From Chloroflexota bacterium (GTDB taxonomy: Bacteria; Chloroflexota; UBA11872), in NCBI GenBank assembly GCA_028873795.1, contig JAPPNP010000026.1, positions 196,304 to 260,303 on the forward strand: a stretch of DNA of 64,000 bases, written 5' to 3'. Shown piece after piece: positions 25,273-33,418 of this stretch; within the stretch, counting starts at the first letter, position 1; each line of letters opens with the position of its first letter. The notes beneath the pieces are model-generated. The model made no database searches. It worked only from the letters and a program-made list of their open reading frames with translations, and was not told where the DNA came from. Both the position numbers and the translations under genes were made by a program.

Positions 25273-26915
25273 GAGACGTCGCAATCCTGCACGACCTCGA
25301 GGCGCGGCTGGCGCTCACGGCGGGAGTCGACATCGTCGCCAACGCCGTCAAGTGCACCATGGGCCCGAGCGGGCGCAACGTGGCCCACCAGGGGCAGCTT
25401 GGCCGTCCCAAGATTACGCACGACGGGGTGACCGTCGCGCGGGATATCCGGCTGCAGAACGGGTTTCTACAGACCGGCGCGGCGATCGTGACGGAGGCAT
25501 GCCGCCTCACCAATACCGCCGCCGGCGACGGCACGACGACGGCCGCCGTGCTGACGCAAGCGCTCACGCACGAAGCCCAGCGGCTAGTGGCCGCGGGCGC
25601 GGACCCCATGCGCCTGCGGCGCGGCCTCGCGGCTGCCGTGCTGGGCGTCGACCGGGCCGTGCGCGAGCAGGCCAGGCCCATCACCACCCGTCGCGAGACG
25701 GCCTGGGTGGCCGGGCTCGCGGCGCACGACGCGGGCCTTGGGGAGATCATTGCCGGCATCTTCGACCGGTATGGGCCGGAGGCGGCGGTCACCGTCGAGC
25801 TGGGCCGAGGGCTCAGCACCGAGGCGCGCACCGTCGAGGGGATGCGCCTCGAGCGCGGATTTGCCTCGCCGCAGCTCGCGACGACGACCACCGGCAGGCG
25901 CGCCGAGCTTGAAGACTGCGACGTGCTCGTCACCGACCGCGAGTTCGAGGGCGTGGGGCCGATCCTGCCGTTTCTGGAGGCCTATGTCGCCGGTGGCGGT
26001 CAGCGCCTGCTCGTGGTGGCGAAAACCATTGGCGGCGAGGCCCTCGCCACGCTCGTCGAAAACCACCGTGTTGGGCGAATGTCGGTCATTGCCGTGCGCG
26101 CGCCGGTGTTTGGCGAACGCCAGCGCGCCATGCTCGAAGACCTGGCAATTTTCACCGGCGCCTCGCTGGTCGCGCATGAGTCGGGGGATCCATGGGGATC
26201 GGTGCCGGTGAGTGTGCTTGGGCGCGCCGCCCGGGTCCGCAGCGACACTCGCGAAACCCTGATCATGGGAGGCGCGGGGGAGCCGCCGACCATTGCCGAT
26301 CGCATCGAGCTGCTGTGGCTCTATCGCGATCGCGCCAAGAACCAGTTCGACCGGGAAAAGCTGGAAGAACGCATTCGAAACCTCTCCGGCGCGGTTTCGG
26401 AGATTCACGTGGCGGCGCCGACAGATGCCGAGCGCGAAGAGGCGCGGCAGCGCGTGGAGGACGCCGTGGCCGCGACCCGCGCGGCGCTCGAGGAAGGAAT
26501 CGTGGCCGGTGGCGGAGCGGCGCTGGCCCGCGCCGCGGCCGATCTGACCGCGCCGCCCGAGGCGCACCCGGATGAGGCCGATGGTTGGCGAGTGGTCCAG
26601 CAAGCGCTAGTGGCTCCCGTGGAGACTATCGCCCACAACGCGGGCTACGACGGCGCGGTCGTGGCCGACGCCGTGGCCACCGGCGATCCGCCACGGGCCT
26701 TCGACGTCACCTCCGGCGCCTACGTCGACCCGCTGGCGGCCGGCATCGTCGACCCGGTCGCGGTGTTGCGCGCCGCGCTGCGCTACGCCGCGAGCGCGGC
26801 GATTATGATCATCACCTCGAACACGGTCGTGGCCGACGCCGAGTCCTACGGTCCGTGGGTGCGCGGCCTGCGGCGCCGGCTCGCGCGCGACGCCGGCATA
26901 TTGCTGGACGGCTGA
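25269..26915 (+). CDS. Divergent GroEL (chaperonin-60) paralogue
   Basis: A 548-aa group I chaperonin-like protein. ATP-site motifs are partly kept: CTMGPSGRNV (normally TLGPKGRNV, so Lys to Ser), DGVTVARDI, and AAGDGTTTAAVLTQAL. EEGIVAGGGAALARAA and the late segment AVLRAALRYAASAAIMIITS match GroEL. The C-terminus lacks the Gly-Gly-Met tail. There is no groES nearby, and the gene is translationally coupled to trmD by a GTGA overlap, an unusual place for a chaperonin. It is probably a specialised paralogue rather than the housekeeping GroEL. Confidence 0.85.
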   Translation: MRDVAILHDLEARLALTAGVDIVANAVKCTMGPSGRNVAHQGQLGRPKITHDGVTVARDIRLQNGFLQTGAAIVTEACRLTNTAAGDGTTTAAVLTQALTHEAQRLVAAGADPMRLRRGLAAAVLGVDRAVREQARPITTRRETAWVAGLAAHDAGLGEIIAGIFDRYGPEAAVTVELGRGLSTEARTVEGMRLERGFASPQLATTTTGRRAELEDCDVLVTDREFEGVGPILPFLEAYVAGGGQRLLVVAKTIGGEALATLVENHRVGRMSVIAVRAPVFGERQRAMLEDLAIFTGASLVAHESGDPWGSVPVSVLGRAARVRSDTRETLIMGGAGEPPTIADRIELLWLYRDRAKNQFDREKLEERIRNLSGAVSEIHVAAPTDAEREEARQRVEDAVAATRAALEEGIVAGGGAALARAAADLTAPPEAHPDEADGWRVVQQALVAPVETIAHNAGYDGAVVADAVATGDPPRAFDVTSGAYVDPLAAGIVDPVAVLRAALRYAASAAIMIITSNTVVADAESYGPWVRGLRRRLARDAGILLDG

Positions 26916-26921
26916 TCCAAC

Positions 26922-27776
26922 CTAGTCGAACGACAGGCGGTCGATCACCCCGCGCCGGATCTTGAACCCATGCTCGGCGCTCGGGAACGACCCCTCCGCG
27001 ACCTCGTCGCGGTACTGCGTCAGCGCGTCCCGGGTGGCGCCGGCCAGGTCGGCATAGCGGTGCGCGTGGCGCGGCGGCGGGCGGAAGGCCAGCCCCAGAA
27101 GGTCATGCAGCACTTGAATCTGACCGTCGCAGTTCGGTCCAGCGCCGATGCCGATGGTCGGAATCGCCAGGCGCTCGGTCACCACCGACGCCAGCCGCGC
27201 CGGCACGGCCTCCAGCACCACGGCGAACGCGCCGGCGGCCTCCTGGGCTCGGGCGCCGTCCACCACGCGCTGCGCGCCCTCGAGATTGACGCCCTGCGCC
27301 ACGTAGCCGCCCGTGGCGAGCACCGACTGGGGGGTGAGACCCACGTGCGCCATCACCGGGATGCCCCGGGACGTCAACCCCTCCGTGATGGCGGCGACTT
27401 CCGCCCCGCCCTCGAGCTTGACCGCGGCCACGCCGCCGTCGCGCACCAGCCGGGCGGCATTGTGCAGCGCATCGTCCAGCGTGGCGTACGACATGAACGG
27501 CAGATCGCCGAGCACGAGCGGGGCGGTGACGGCGCGGGTGACGGCGGCGGCGTGGTGCACGATGTCGTCCACGGTCACGTGCAGTTCACGCGTGTGGCCC
27601 AAGACGTTCGGACCAAGGCTGTCGCCGACGAGAATGCCGTCGACCCCGGCCTCCTCGGCCAGCCGCGCAAACGGGGCGTCATACGCGGTGACGCACACGA
27701 GCGGGGCAGCGCCCTTGCGCGCCCGGAAGCCGCTTGCGGTCAGCGGCGCCTCACTCGAAGCTGCCTCGTGCGCCAT
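26922..27776 (-). CDS. panB: 3-methyl-2-oxobutanoate hydroxymethyltransferase
   Basis: First step of pantothenate/CoA synthesis: transfers a hydroxymethyl group from 5,10-methylene-THF to 2-oxoisovalerate. VCVTAYDAPFARLAEEAGVD, ILVGDSLGPNVLGH, LGDLPFMSY, AVKLEGG, MAHVGLTPQS and IGIGAGPNCDGQIQVLHD are the family's metal and substrate motifs. 284 aa is normal. It is convergent with the GroEL-like gene, six bases apart. No panC or panD in this window. Confidence 0.96.
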   Translation of the reverse strand: MAHEAASSEAPLTASGFRARKGAAPLVCVTAYDAPFARLAEEAGVDGILVGDSLGPNVLGHTRELHVTVDDIVHHAAAVTRAVTAPLVLGDLPFMSYATLDDALHNAARLVRDGGVAAVKLEGGAEVAAITEGLTSRGIPVMAHVGLTPQSVLATGGYVAQGVNLEGAQRVVDGARAQEAAGAFAVVLEAVPARLASVVTERLAIPTIGIGAGPNCDGQIQVLHDLLGLAFRPPPRHAHRYADLAGATRDALTQYRDEVAEGSFPSAEHGFKIRRGVIDRLSFD

Positions 27777-27811
27777 ATCGCGATGGTACGCCTTCAGCAG
27801 GGACGCGGTCG

Positions 27812-28222
27812 CTAGTAGGCGTACCGCTCCTCGCGCGACCAGTCCACCGGGGCGAAGCTTGGCGTGGTCGGCATGCGCGTCAGCAGCTCGGGGTCGAGGT
27901 CGGATTCGTCATAGAGGCCGCGAATCTGGTTGGAGGGCAGGTTGAACTCGCGCGTCATTTCCTCGTAGAACGACTCGATGGCCTTGTAGCGGTGGAACCA
28001 CTCCACCGGGTCGTCGAAGGCGTCGCAGTTGTCGGCGAAGTACAGCACGATGTCCCGCACGCTCACGTCGATGGGGGTGGTTCGTCGGGGCAGACAGGTG
28101 CGGAAGTCGTCAATCCAGCGGATCTGGCGCCGCACATCGCGCGCGGGCAGGCGCCGCCGGCGGCTGAGCTGCTCCGCATACCATGTGAGGGCGGTCCTAA
28201 AACTCGTGCACTCGGCTGCCAT
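27812..28222 (-). CDS. Hypothetical protein
   Basis: A 136-aa protein I do not recognise. ATG 28222 has GGGGGAGG about eight bases upstream. It is rich in Arg and aromatic residues (TALTWYAEQLSRRRRLPARD, VRRQIRWIDDF, WFHRYKAIESFYEEM), suggesting a small helical domain. The first half recalls SAM-like core-binding segments of tyrosine recombinases, but no catalytic residues are present. A possible promoter at 28418-28445 gives a structured leader of about 190 bases. Confidence 0.6.
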   Translation of the reverse strand: MAAECTSFRTALTWYAEQLSRRRRLPARDVRRQIRWIDDFRTCLPRRTTPIDVSVRDIVLYFADNCDAFDDPVEWFHRYKAIESFYEEMTREFNLPSNQIRGLYDESDLDPELLTRMPTTPSFAPVDWSREERYAY

Positions 28223-28291
28223 CGACTGCCTCCCCCTGACAACTTGTGCTCGCGGACCCGGCTCAGCCCGACTGCCCCACATAAAGACAAT

Positions 28292-28314
28292 CGCCCATCC
28301 ACAATGGATGGGCG
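28292..28314 (-). promoter_or_regulatory. Leader hairpin (possible attenuator)
   Basis: Perfect 10-bp stem CGCCCATCCA/TGGATGGGCG with a 3-base loop in the predicted leader of the hypothetical gene at 27812-28222. On the minus strand it is followed by ATTGTCTTTAT, only moderately U-rich, so a terminator or attenuator is possible but not clear. Confidence 0.4.
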
Positions 28315-28417
28315 ACGGCGGTGCCTTATTCGAAGCGGTCGGAGTGACGGACCACGAGCGAGCCTCCCCAAGCCCGAAAATGCAGCAACGTTACGGCCGA
28401 GGCCGTACGCTGGTTTC

Positions 28418-28445
28418 ACTGTAAGACTTGCTACGGGAATGTCAA
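28418..28445 (-). promoter_or_regulatory. Putative sigma-70 promoter
   Basis: Minus-strand TTGACA (28445-28440), 16-bp spacer, TACAGT (28423-28418) in an A+T-richer gap. It points toward the hypothetical gene at 28222. The -35 is perfect and the -10 matches four of six positions. Confidence 0.4.
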
Positions 28446-28622
28446 TAGTTCACCTTATGGATACGTCCGGGGTGTCCGCATTCGGCGGCTGGAACAGGAT
28501 CCGACGAACAATTTTGAAGGCTCAAAATATTACAAACTGTTCGAACAACGTCCGCCGTCGGCACGTTCGCCGGCTCGTGTTTCAGATAGGCGTCGCGCGA
28601 CTTGTCATAAGCGTTTGTCGTG

Positions 28623-28654
28623 ACAGCCCGGCCGGATTGCCGGCCCCGGGCTGT
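28623..28654 (+). promoter_or_regulatory. Hairpin upstream of murD
   Basis: ACAGCCCGGCCGG-attg-CCGGCC-CCGGGCTGT forms a long, nearly perfect stem-loop ending 26 bases before the murD start. It is followed by CTTCTCC rather than a T-run. The 458-bp gap 28223-28680 otherwise holds only the promoter and hairpin above and A+T-rich sequence without a gene. Confidence 0.4.
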
Positions 28655-28680
28655 CTTCTCCGGCCGATGGGAGCCGCGCC

Positions 28681-30051
28681 ATGACCGACCGGCCAATCGC
28701 GCCGCCCATCGACAGCCCCCGCGCGCTCGCCGGTCGACGCGTGGTGGTCATGGGGTTGGGGCTGCACGGCGGGGGGCTGGGCGTGGCCCAGTTTCTGCGG
28801 CACCATGGTGCCTCGCTCGTGGTGACGGACCTGCGCGACGCGTCCCAGCTGGCCCCAAGCCTCGAGCGCCTCGGCACGCATGGCGTGCGCTACGTCCTCG
28901 GGCGCCACGACCTCCAGGACTTTCGCGACGCCGAGATCGTGGTGCGCAACCCGGCGGTGCCGTTGGATGCGCCGGCGCTGACCGTGGCGCGAGAGGCCGG
29001 CGCCCGCATCGAGATGGAGCTCACCATGTTCTTGCGCTGGTGCGCCGCGACGCGGATCGTGGCCGTCACCGGCACCCGCGGCAAAACCACCACGGCGGCT
29101 GCGTTGCACGCCATGGTGCGCGCCGGCGAAGTTCCAACGCGCCTGGCGGGCAACATGGGGGTCTCGGCGCTGACCCAGCTCGACGAGATCCAGCCCGACG
29201 AGGTGGTGGTGCTCGAGATGTCGAGTTGGCAGACCGAGGGCCTGGCGGGGAGCGGCGTCCGTACGTCCGGCGCCGTCGTCACCAACCTGCTTCCCGATCA
29301 TCTGAACCGCTACGACTCGATGGAGGCCTACGCCGACGCCAAGGCCGAGCTGCTGCGCGCCCAGCAGGCGGGCGATTGGGCGGTCCTGCCCGCCGGTCCG
29401 GGCTGGGGCGATTGGTTCGCGTCGCGGGCCAGGGCCCGCGTCGTCCGCGTGCCGGCGGACGCCCGGCCGCCCGGGTGGAGCGACGCCGTATTGCGTGGGG
29501 CGCACAATCGCTCGAACCTGGCGGCGGCCGCGCTGGCCGCCCGACAGCTCGGCGTGTCCGAGGCGGCGGTGCGGCGCGCCGTGGCCAGCTTCGCCGGCGT
29601 GGCGCAGCGCCAGGAGTTTCTCGGGACCATCGACGCCGTGCGCGTCTTCAACGACACCACGGCCACCATTCCCGATGCCACCTTGGCGGCCCTCGACACC
29701 ATTCCCGGTCCCTGGGTGCTGATCGCCGGCGGTTCGGACAAGCGGCTCGACTTCAGCGCGCTGGCCAGGCGTTTGCGGAGCGACCGCGAGCTGCGGGGGT
29801 TGGTGGTGCTTCCGGGAGCCGGCACCGATCGCCTGAGCGCGCAGCTCGGGTCGCTCGCGCCCGTGGCGGTTGACAGCATGGATGCCGCCGTCGCCGCCGC
29901 GCTGGAAATGGCCCGGCCCGGCGACGCGTTGCTGCTCTCGCCGGCCTGTGCGTCATTTGGATTGTTCGCCCACGAGTTCGACCGCGGGGCGCAGTTCATT
30001 GGGGCTGTGGAGGCCCGCGGGCTTGTCACTCAGACTCGCGGTGATCCTTAG
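28681..30051 (+). CDS. murD: UDP-N-acetylmuramoyl-L-alanine:D-glutamate ligase
   Basis: Cytoplasmic peptidoglycan precursor synthesis: adds D-Glu to UDP-MurNAc-L-Ala with ATP. VVVMGLGLHGGGLGVAQFL binds the UDP part, VTGTRGKTTTAAAL is the Mur-ligase P-loop, LEMSSWQTEGL carries the catalytic Glu, TNLLPDHLNRYDSMEAYADA is the central signature, and FNDTTATIPDATLAAL begins the C-terminal domain. 456 aa is the usual size. It stands alone here, away from a dcw cluster. Confidence 0.95.
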   Translation: MTDRPIAPPIDSPRALAGRRVVVMGLGLHGGGLGVAQFLRHHGASLVVTDLRDASQLAPSLERLGTHGVRYVLGRHDLQDFRDAEIVVRNPAVPLDAPALTVAREAGARIEMELTMFLRWCAATRIVAVTGTRGKTTTAAALHAMVRAGEVPTRLAGNMGVSALTQLDEIQPDEVVVLEMSSWQTEGLAGSGVRTSGAVVTNLLPDHLNRYDSMEAYADAKAELLRAQQAGDWAVLPAGPGWGDWFASRARARVVRVPADARPPGWSDAVLRGAHNRSNLAAAALAARQLGVSEAAVRRAVASFAGVAQRQEFLGTIDAVRVFNDTTATIPDATLAALDTIPGPWVLIAGGSDKRLDFSALARRLRSDRELRGLVVLPGAGTDRLSAQLGSLAPVAVDSMDAAVAAALEMARPGDALLLSPACASFGLFAHEFDRGAQFIGAVEARGLVTQTRGDP

Positions 30052-30067
30052 GTCGGGCGCCGGCGCG

Positions 30068-30721
30068 TCAGTCCTGCAGCCTCAACCCACCGAAGATGGC
30101 CGTGCCGCGGAGATTGATCGCGATCGCGTCGGATCCCGTGGCGGGGCGCTTGTCGTCGACACCGCCGAACAGCGCCAGCACGTCGTTCTCCACGGCCGCA
30201 TCCGGTGGCAAGCGGATGTCGACGCCGCCGAACATGCATGAAACGTCGATTGTCGCCGGCGGGTTGTCGATGCGGGCCTCCCGCAGGTCGAGCTCCACGC
30301 TGCCGAAGATCGACGTGGCTTGAAGCTCACCGAGCGGTCCGGTCACCCGATCCTGTACCCCATGGAAGACGGCGACATAGCTTCCGCCGCCATCCGAAGT
30401 CGCTTGTCCGCGCGACGACCGCCAGAAGATCAGCAACAGACCGACGAGGATGACGACCACGGGCCAGATGGCCGACCGAACGCCGTCCGGCACTTCGTCC
30501 AGAATCGAGAGTTGCACGGCCACGCCCACGGCGATCAGCACCAGTGGGCCGATCGGTTGGCGGAACCCCGTGCGCGCCAGCGCCCAGACGCCGATCACCG
30601 TGATGACCGACGGAAAGAACCGCCAGGGGCTGCCGCCGACATCGAGATTGTCGAGCAGCAGGGCCAGACCAACCGCGATGATGATCAGCCCGATGAGGAC
30701 TTGCCCTGAATTGCGTCGCAC
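30068..30721 (-). CDS. Membrane protein with LiaF-like C-terminal domain
   Basis: A 217-aa protein. GTG 30721 is chosen because GGAGGTG lies seven bases upstream; longer frames run into the divergent metallophosphoesterase gene. Three or four hydrophobic segments (VLIGLIIIAVGLALLLDNL; FFPSVITVIGVWAL; IGPLVLIAVGVAVQL; IWPVVVILVGLLLIFW) precede a beta-helical LiaF/toastrack-like domain: TSIFGSVELDLREA, SCMFGGVDIRLP, ALFGGVDDK, TAIFGGLRL. LiaF-type proteins regulate envelope-stress two-component systems, but none is adjacent. Confidence 0.85.
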   Translation of the reverse strand: MRRNSGQVLIGLIIIAVGLALLLDNLDVGGSPWRFFPSVITVIGVWALARTGFRQPIGPLVLIAVGVAVQLSILDEVPDGVRSAIWPVVVILVGLLLIFWRSSRGQATSDGGGSYVAVFHGVQDRVTGPLGELQATSIFGSVELDLREARIDNPPATIDVSCMFGGVDIRLPPDAAVENDVLALFGGVDDKRPATGSDAIAINLRGTAIFGGLRLQD

Positions 30722-30862
30722 GGCTTCACCTCCACGCGGGCTGTCGCGCGTCGCGACAGCGCCGCCAGTATCGACGATTCCCGGCATGCCGTGCACGCTG
30801 GGAGGTCCCGCGCATAATGGCGACAGCGCCGCCTCGGGCGTACGGAACGACGGAGCGCGATC

Positions 30863-31600
30863 CTGACCATCCTGGTCGTCGCCGACGTACACGGCAATGT
30901 AACGGCGCTCGACGCCGTGCTGCGGGCCGCCGGCAGCGTCGACGAGGTCTGGTGTCTGGGCGATTTGGTCGGCTATGGGCCGGCGCCCAACGAAGTCGTC
31001 GAACGCCTGCGCGAGCTGCCCTTGCAATCGCTAGTCGGGAATCATGACTGGGGCTCGATCGGCAAAGCCGACCTGGGGCACTTCAACGCCGACGCGCGCA
31101 CGGCCTGCGAGTGGACCGCCGGCGCGCTCACGCCGGTCAATCGTCAGTTTCTGTCCGAGCTCGAACCCGCGGGCGTGTTTGGCGATGTGGCGGTCGCTCA
31201 CGGCAGCCCGCAGGATCCCGTGTGGGAGTACATCACCAACGCCCGCGTCGCGATTGCGAACTTTGGCTATTTCGCCTCCGACATCTGCCTGGTGGGTCAC
31301 ACGCACGTGCCGCTGGTGTTTCGCTGGCGCAGCGGGGCTACCGGCAGCGAGGCGTTCACCACCGAGGTCCCGGAACCGGGTCAGCGAATCGTGGTTGATG
31401 ATGATCGCCTGATCTTCAATCCCGGCAGCGTGGGCCAGCCGCGTGACGGCGATCCGCGCGCGGCCTTCGCCCTCTTCGATCCCGAGGCCCGCACCCTCCA
31501 GATCGAGCGTGCGACCTACGACGTCGCCCAGGTGCAGCACCGCATGGCGGCCGTCGGCCTCCCGGAGCGGCTATCCATTCGCCTGCAATATGGGTGGTAA
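30863..31600 (+). CDS. Metallophosphoesterase (YfcE/diadenosine tetraphosphatase-like), probable CTG start
   Basis: Calcineurin-type phosphoesterase of about 245 aa. Motifs: LVVADVHGN (D-x-H), CLGDLVGYGP (G-D-x-x), LVGNHD (G-N-H-D), VAHGSP and VGHTHVP (G-H-x-H), then NPGSVGQPRDGDPRA. The D-x-H motif lies upstream of the first ATG/GTG/TTG in the frame (GTG 30917), and the frame is closed by TAA at 30815 with no usual start between. CTG 30863, with GGAG seven bases before it, is the likely start. Substrate unknown. Confidence 0.88.
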   Translation: MTILVVADVHGNVTALDAVLRAAGSVDEVWCLGDLVGYGPAPNEVVERLRELPLQSLVGNHDWGSIGKADLGHFNADARTACEWTAGALTPVNRQFLSELEPAGVFGDVAVAHGSPQDPVWEYITNARVAIANFGYFASDICLVGHTHVPLVFRWRSGATGSEAFTTEVPEPGQRIVVDDDRLIFNPGSVGQPRDGDPRAAFALFDPEARTLQIERATYDVAQVQHRMAAVGLPERLSIRLQYGW

Positions 31601-31696
31601 CCGGCGCGGCGCGAACGCCCGGCGCTATAATGGTTCATGCATCAGCAGCGCTTTGTTTGCCTGCGTTTGTCAACGCATCGAACCGCTGAGCCGTGG

Positions 31697-31724
31697 GCGC
31701 CCGGTCAGGTCCGGGCGCTTTTTT
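31697..31724 (+). terminator. Rho-independent terminator / leader attenuator
   Basis: GCGCCCGG-tcaggt-CCGGGCGC followed by TTTTTT, a textbook intrinsic terminator. It lies about 70 bases downstream of a TATAAT (31626-31631) and about 30 bases upstream of the SWIM gene start. It either ends the metallophosphoesterase transcript, ends a short RNA, or attenuates the SWIM gene. Confidence 0.8.
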
Positions 31725-31755
31725 GTTGGATTGGGGCGGCTGAAGGAGGTCTCGC

Positions 31756-32007
31756 GTGCAGTCGAGTCTGATCAGCAAGGTCCAGAAAGCCCAGAAATAC
31801 GCCCAGGAACCGCATCGGATTCACTTCGAGGCATTGACCGTGCGGTTCGACGGCGACAACAACGATCATGTGATCAGACTGGCCGACGGTGCGTGGAGTT
31901 GTGACTGCGAGTTTTTCATGGTTTGGCAGACGTGCAGCCACACCATGGCGCTCGAGAAGCTGCTTGAGGGCATGGTCCCGGCCGGAAGCACGTCGGCCGC
32001 CGGCTAA
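31756..32007 (+). CDS. Small SWIM zinc-finger protein
   Basis: An 83-aa protein. CDCEFFMVWQTCSHTMAL is the SWIM pattern C-x-C-xn-C-x-H, which binds zinc and contacts DNA or protein. The N-terminal 30 residues (SKVQKAQKYAQEPHRIHF) are a basic helix. The GTG start follows GGAGG. A similar short SWIM protein occurs next to other genes in many bacteria; the role is unknown. It is preceded by a terminator-like leader and followed by smpB. Confidence 0.85.
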   Translation: MQSSLISKVQKAQKYAQEPHRIHFEALTVRFDGDNNDHVIRLADGAWSCDCEFFMVWQTCSHTMALEKLLEGMVPAGSTSAAG

Positions 32008-32063
32008 CCTTCCGCTCCACTTGCCCAGAGGCGCGCCCCGCGCGCGGCGCGGCCAGGGCTAGC

Positions 32064-32552
32064 GTGGCGCGCAAACGCCGCCGCCGGCAGGCGACACCGG
32101 CGCCGCCCAGTCGAGATCGCACCCTCGCCGTCAATCGGCGGGCCCGATACGACTATGTCGTGCTCGACGCGTTTGACGCCGGCCTGGAGCTTCGCGGCAC
32201 CGAAATCAAGAGCCTGCGCACCGGGTCGGTTTCGCTGCGCGAGGGCTACGTTGCGGTGCAGGACGGCGAGGCGTTCCTGCGCGACGTGCACATTGCGCGC
32301 TACAAGCCGGCCGCCGACGCCAATCACGACCCCGACCGTCCCCGCAAGTTGCTGCTCCACCGGGCGGAGATCGACGAGTTGGCGCGCCACACGAACCAGG
32401 CGGGACACACCGCCGTGCCGCTGCGGCTGTATCTCGACAAGGGATGGGCCAAGGTCGAAATCGGTCTCGTGCGGGGGCGGCGCGCCTATGACAAGCGGGA
32501 GAAGATCCGCGCCCGCGACGATGCCCGTGAGATCGCCCGGCGCATGCGCTAG
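32064..32552 (+). CDS. smpB: SsrA-binding protein SmpB
   Basis: Binds tmRNA and takes it to stalled ribosomes for trans-translation. LAVNRRARYDYVVLDAFDAG, LELRGTEIKSLRTG, SLREGYV and FLRDVHIARYKPA are diagnostic; the tail GRRAYDKREKIRARDDAREI is the basic C-terminal helix that probes the mRNA channel. 162 aa is normal. The tmRNA gene follows 12 bases downstream, so protein and RNA partner are adjacent. Confidence 0.97.
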   Translation: MARKRRRRQATPAPPSRDRTLAVNRRARYDYVVLDAFDAGLELRGTEIKSLRTGSVSLREGYVAVQDGEAFLRDVHIARYKPAADANHDPDRPRKLLLHRAEIDELARHTNQAGHTAVPLRLYLDKGWAKVEIGLVRGRRAYDKREKIRARDDAREIARRMR

Positions 32553-32564
32553 CATTGAGTCTCT

Positions 32565-32920
32565 GGGGATGCCGGGTTTCGACAGAAGTCCGAGGTCCGC
32601 TGCTGCAGGTCGAGCATGCCGTCACGCTCGCTAAAAAGGCGGCAAACCTAGTAACTGGCGAGCAAGAAGCGCTCCCACTCGCGGCCTAAGCGCCGTGACG
32701 TCTGCCCGGCTCGTGCCTAGCGGGCCGGACCAGGCGCCAACACCCTAGGCTGCGCCGGCAGAGGCGTCCGCATATGCCGGCTAAGACACGCGGACTGGTC
32801 GGGTTGCCCGCGGCCGAACGGTGGGCAAGCCGGCGAGAACCATAGCGATCGGCTATGCCTGTAGACGCGGCGGGGTGACGGCCTCTGGACGGGGCGTTCG
32901 ACTCGCCCCCATCTCCACCA
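32565..32920 (+). ncRNA. ssrA: Transfer-messenger RNA (tmRNA)
   Basis: Starts GGGGATGCCGGGTTTCGACAG and ends GGGCGTTCGACTCGCCCCCATCTCCACCA; acceptor GGGGATG pairs with CATCTCC and the CCA is encoded. The tag frame reads from about GCA AAC CTA to GCC TAA and gives ANLVTGEQEALPLAA, ending in the hydrophobic LAA proteolysis signal. The tRNA-like domain and pseudoknot-rich middle are of ordinary length (about 356 nt). It works with SmpB, encoded just upstream. Confidence 0.97.
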
Positions 32921-32950
32921 TGGCGGGCGGCGACTGCCTACAATCGCGGC

Positions 32951-33418
32951 GTGAGCCGTCCCGCCCTACCGGACAAGCACTTCACCGCCACCGCGTTCCT
33001 GGTGCGCGACGGCAAGGTGCTGCTGGTGAACCACCGCAAGCTCAAGCGGTGGCTGCCCGTCGGCGGCCACATCGACGCCGGCGAAGACCCGCTGCAGGCC
33101 CTGCGCCGCGAGGTGCGCGAGGAGGTCGGCCTCGACATTGCGATCGTGGCGGACACCCTGCCCGTGCACAGCCACGACGTGCGGGGCTTGCCCCGTCCCG
33201 AGACGATTCTGCTGGAGACCATCGAACCGGGGCACTTTCACATCGACCTCATCTACTTCGGGCACGCCGTCGGCGGCGAGCCGCGCCTGGACCCGACCGA
33301 GCACAGCGAGCAGCGCTGGTTCTCGGTCGAGGACCTCTGGGCGCCCGAAATCAGTGAGGACGTGCGCCTGCTTGGACGACGCGCCATCCAGGCTCTAACG
33401 CCCGAATCGTCGCGGTGA
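32951..33418 (+). CDS. NUDIX hydrolase
   Basis: A 155-aa protein. VLLVNHRKLKRWLPVGGHID precedes the Nudix box GEDPLQALRREVREEVGL (the first Gly lies in GGHID). The family hydrolyses nucleoside diphosphate derivatives; the strand-loop LPVGGHI resembles those near DR_1025/MutT-type enzymes, but substrate is not predictable. The stop overlaps the next gene by four bases (GTGA), indicating translational coupling. Confidence 0.9.
   Translation: MSRPALPDKHFTATAFLVRDGKVLLVNHRKLKRWLPVGGHIDAGEDPLQALRREVREEVGLDIAIVADTLPVHSHDVRGLPRPETILLETIEPGHFHIDLIYFGHAVGGEPRLDPTEHSEQRWFSVEDLWAPEISEDVRLLGRRAIQALTPESSR

Noticed and set aside
31697-31724. GGTCAGGTCCGG resembling the SRP (4.5S) RNA core
   Set aside because: The following AAGGAAGCAGCC-type loop is absent and the sequence is a perfect terminator stem with a T-run.
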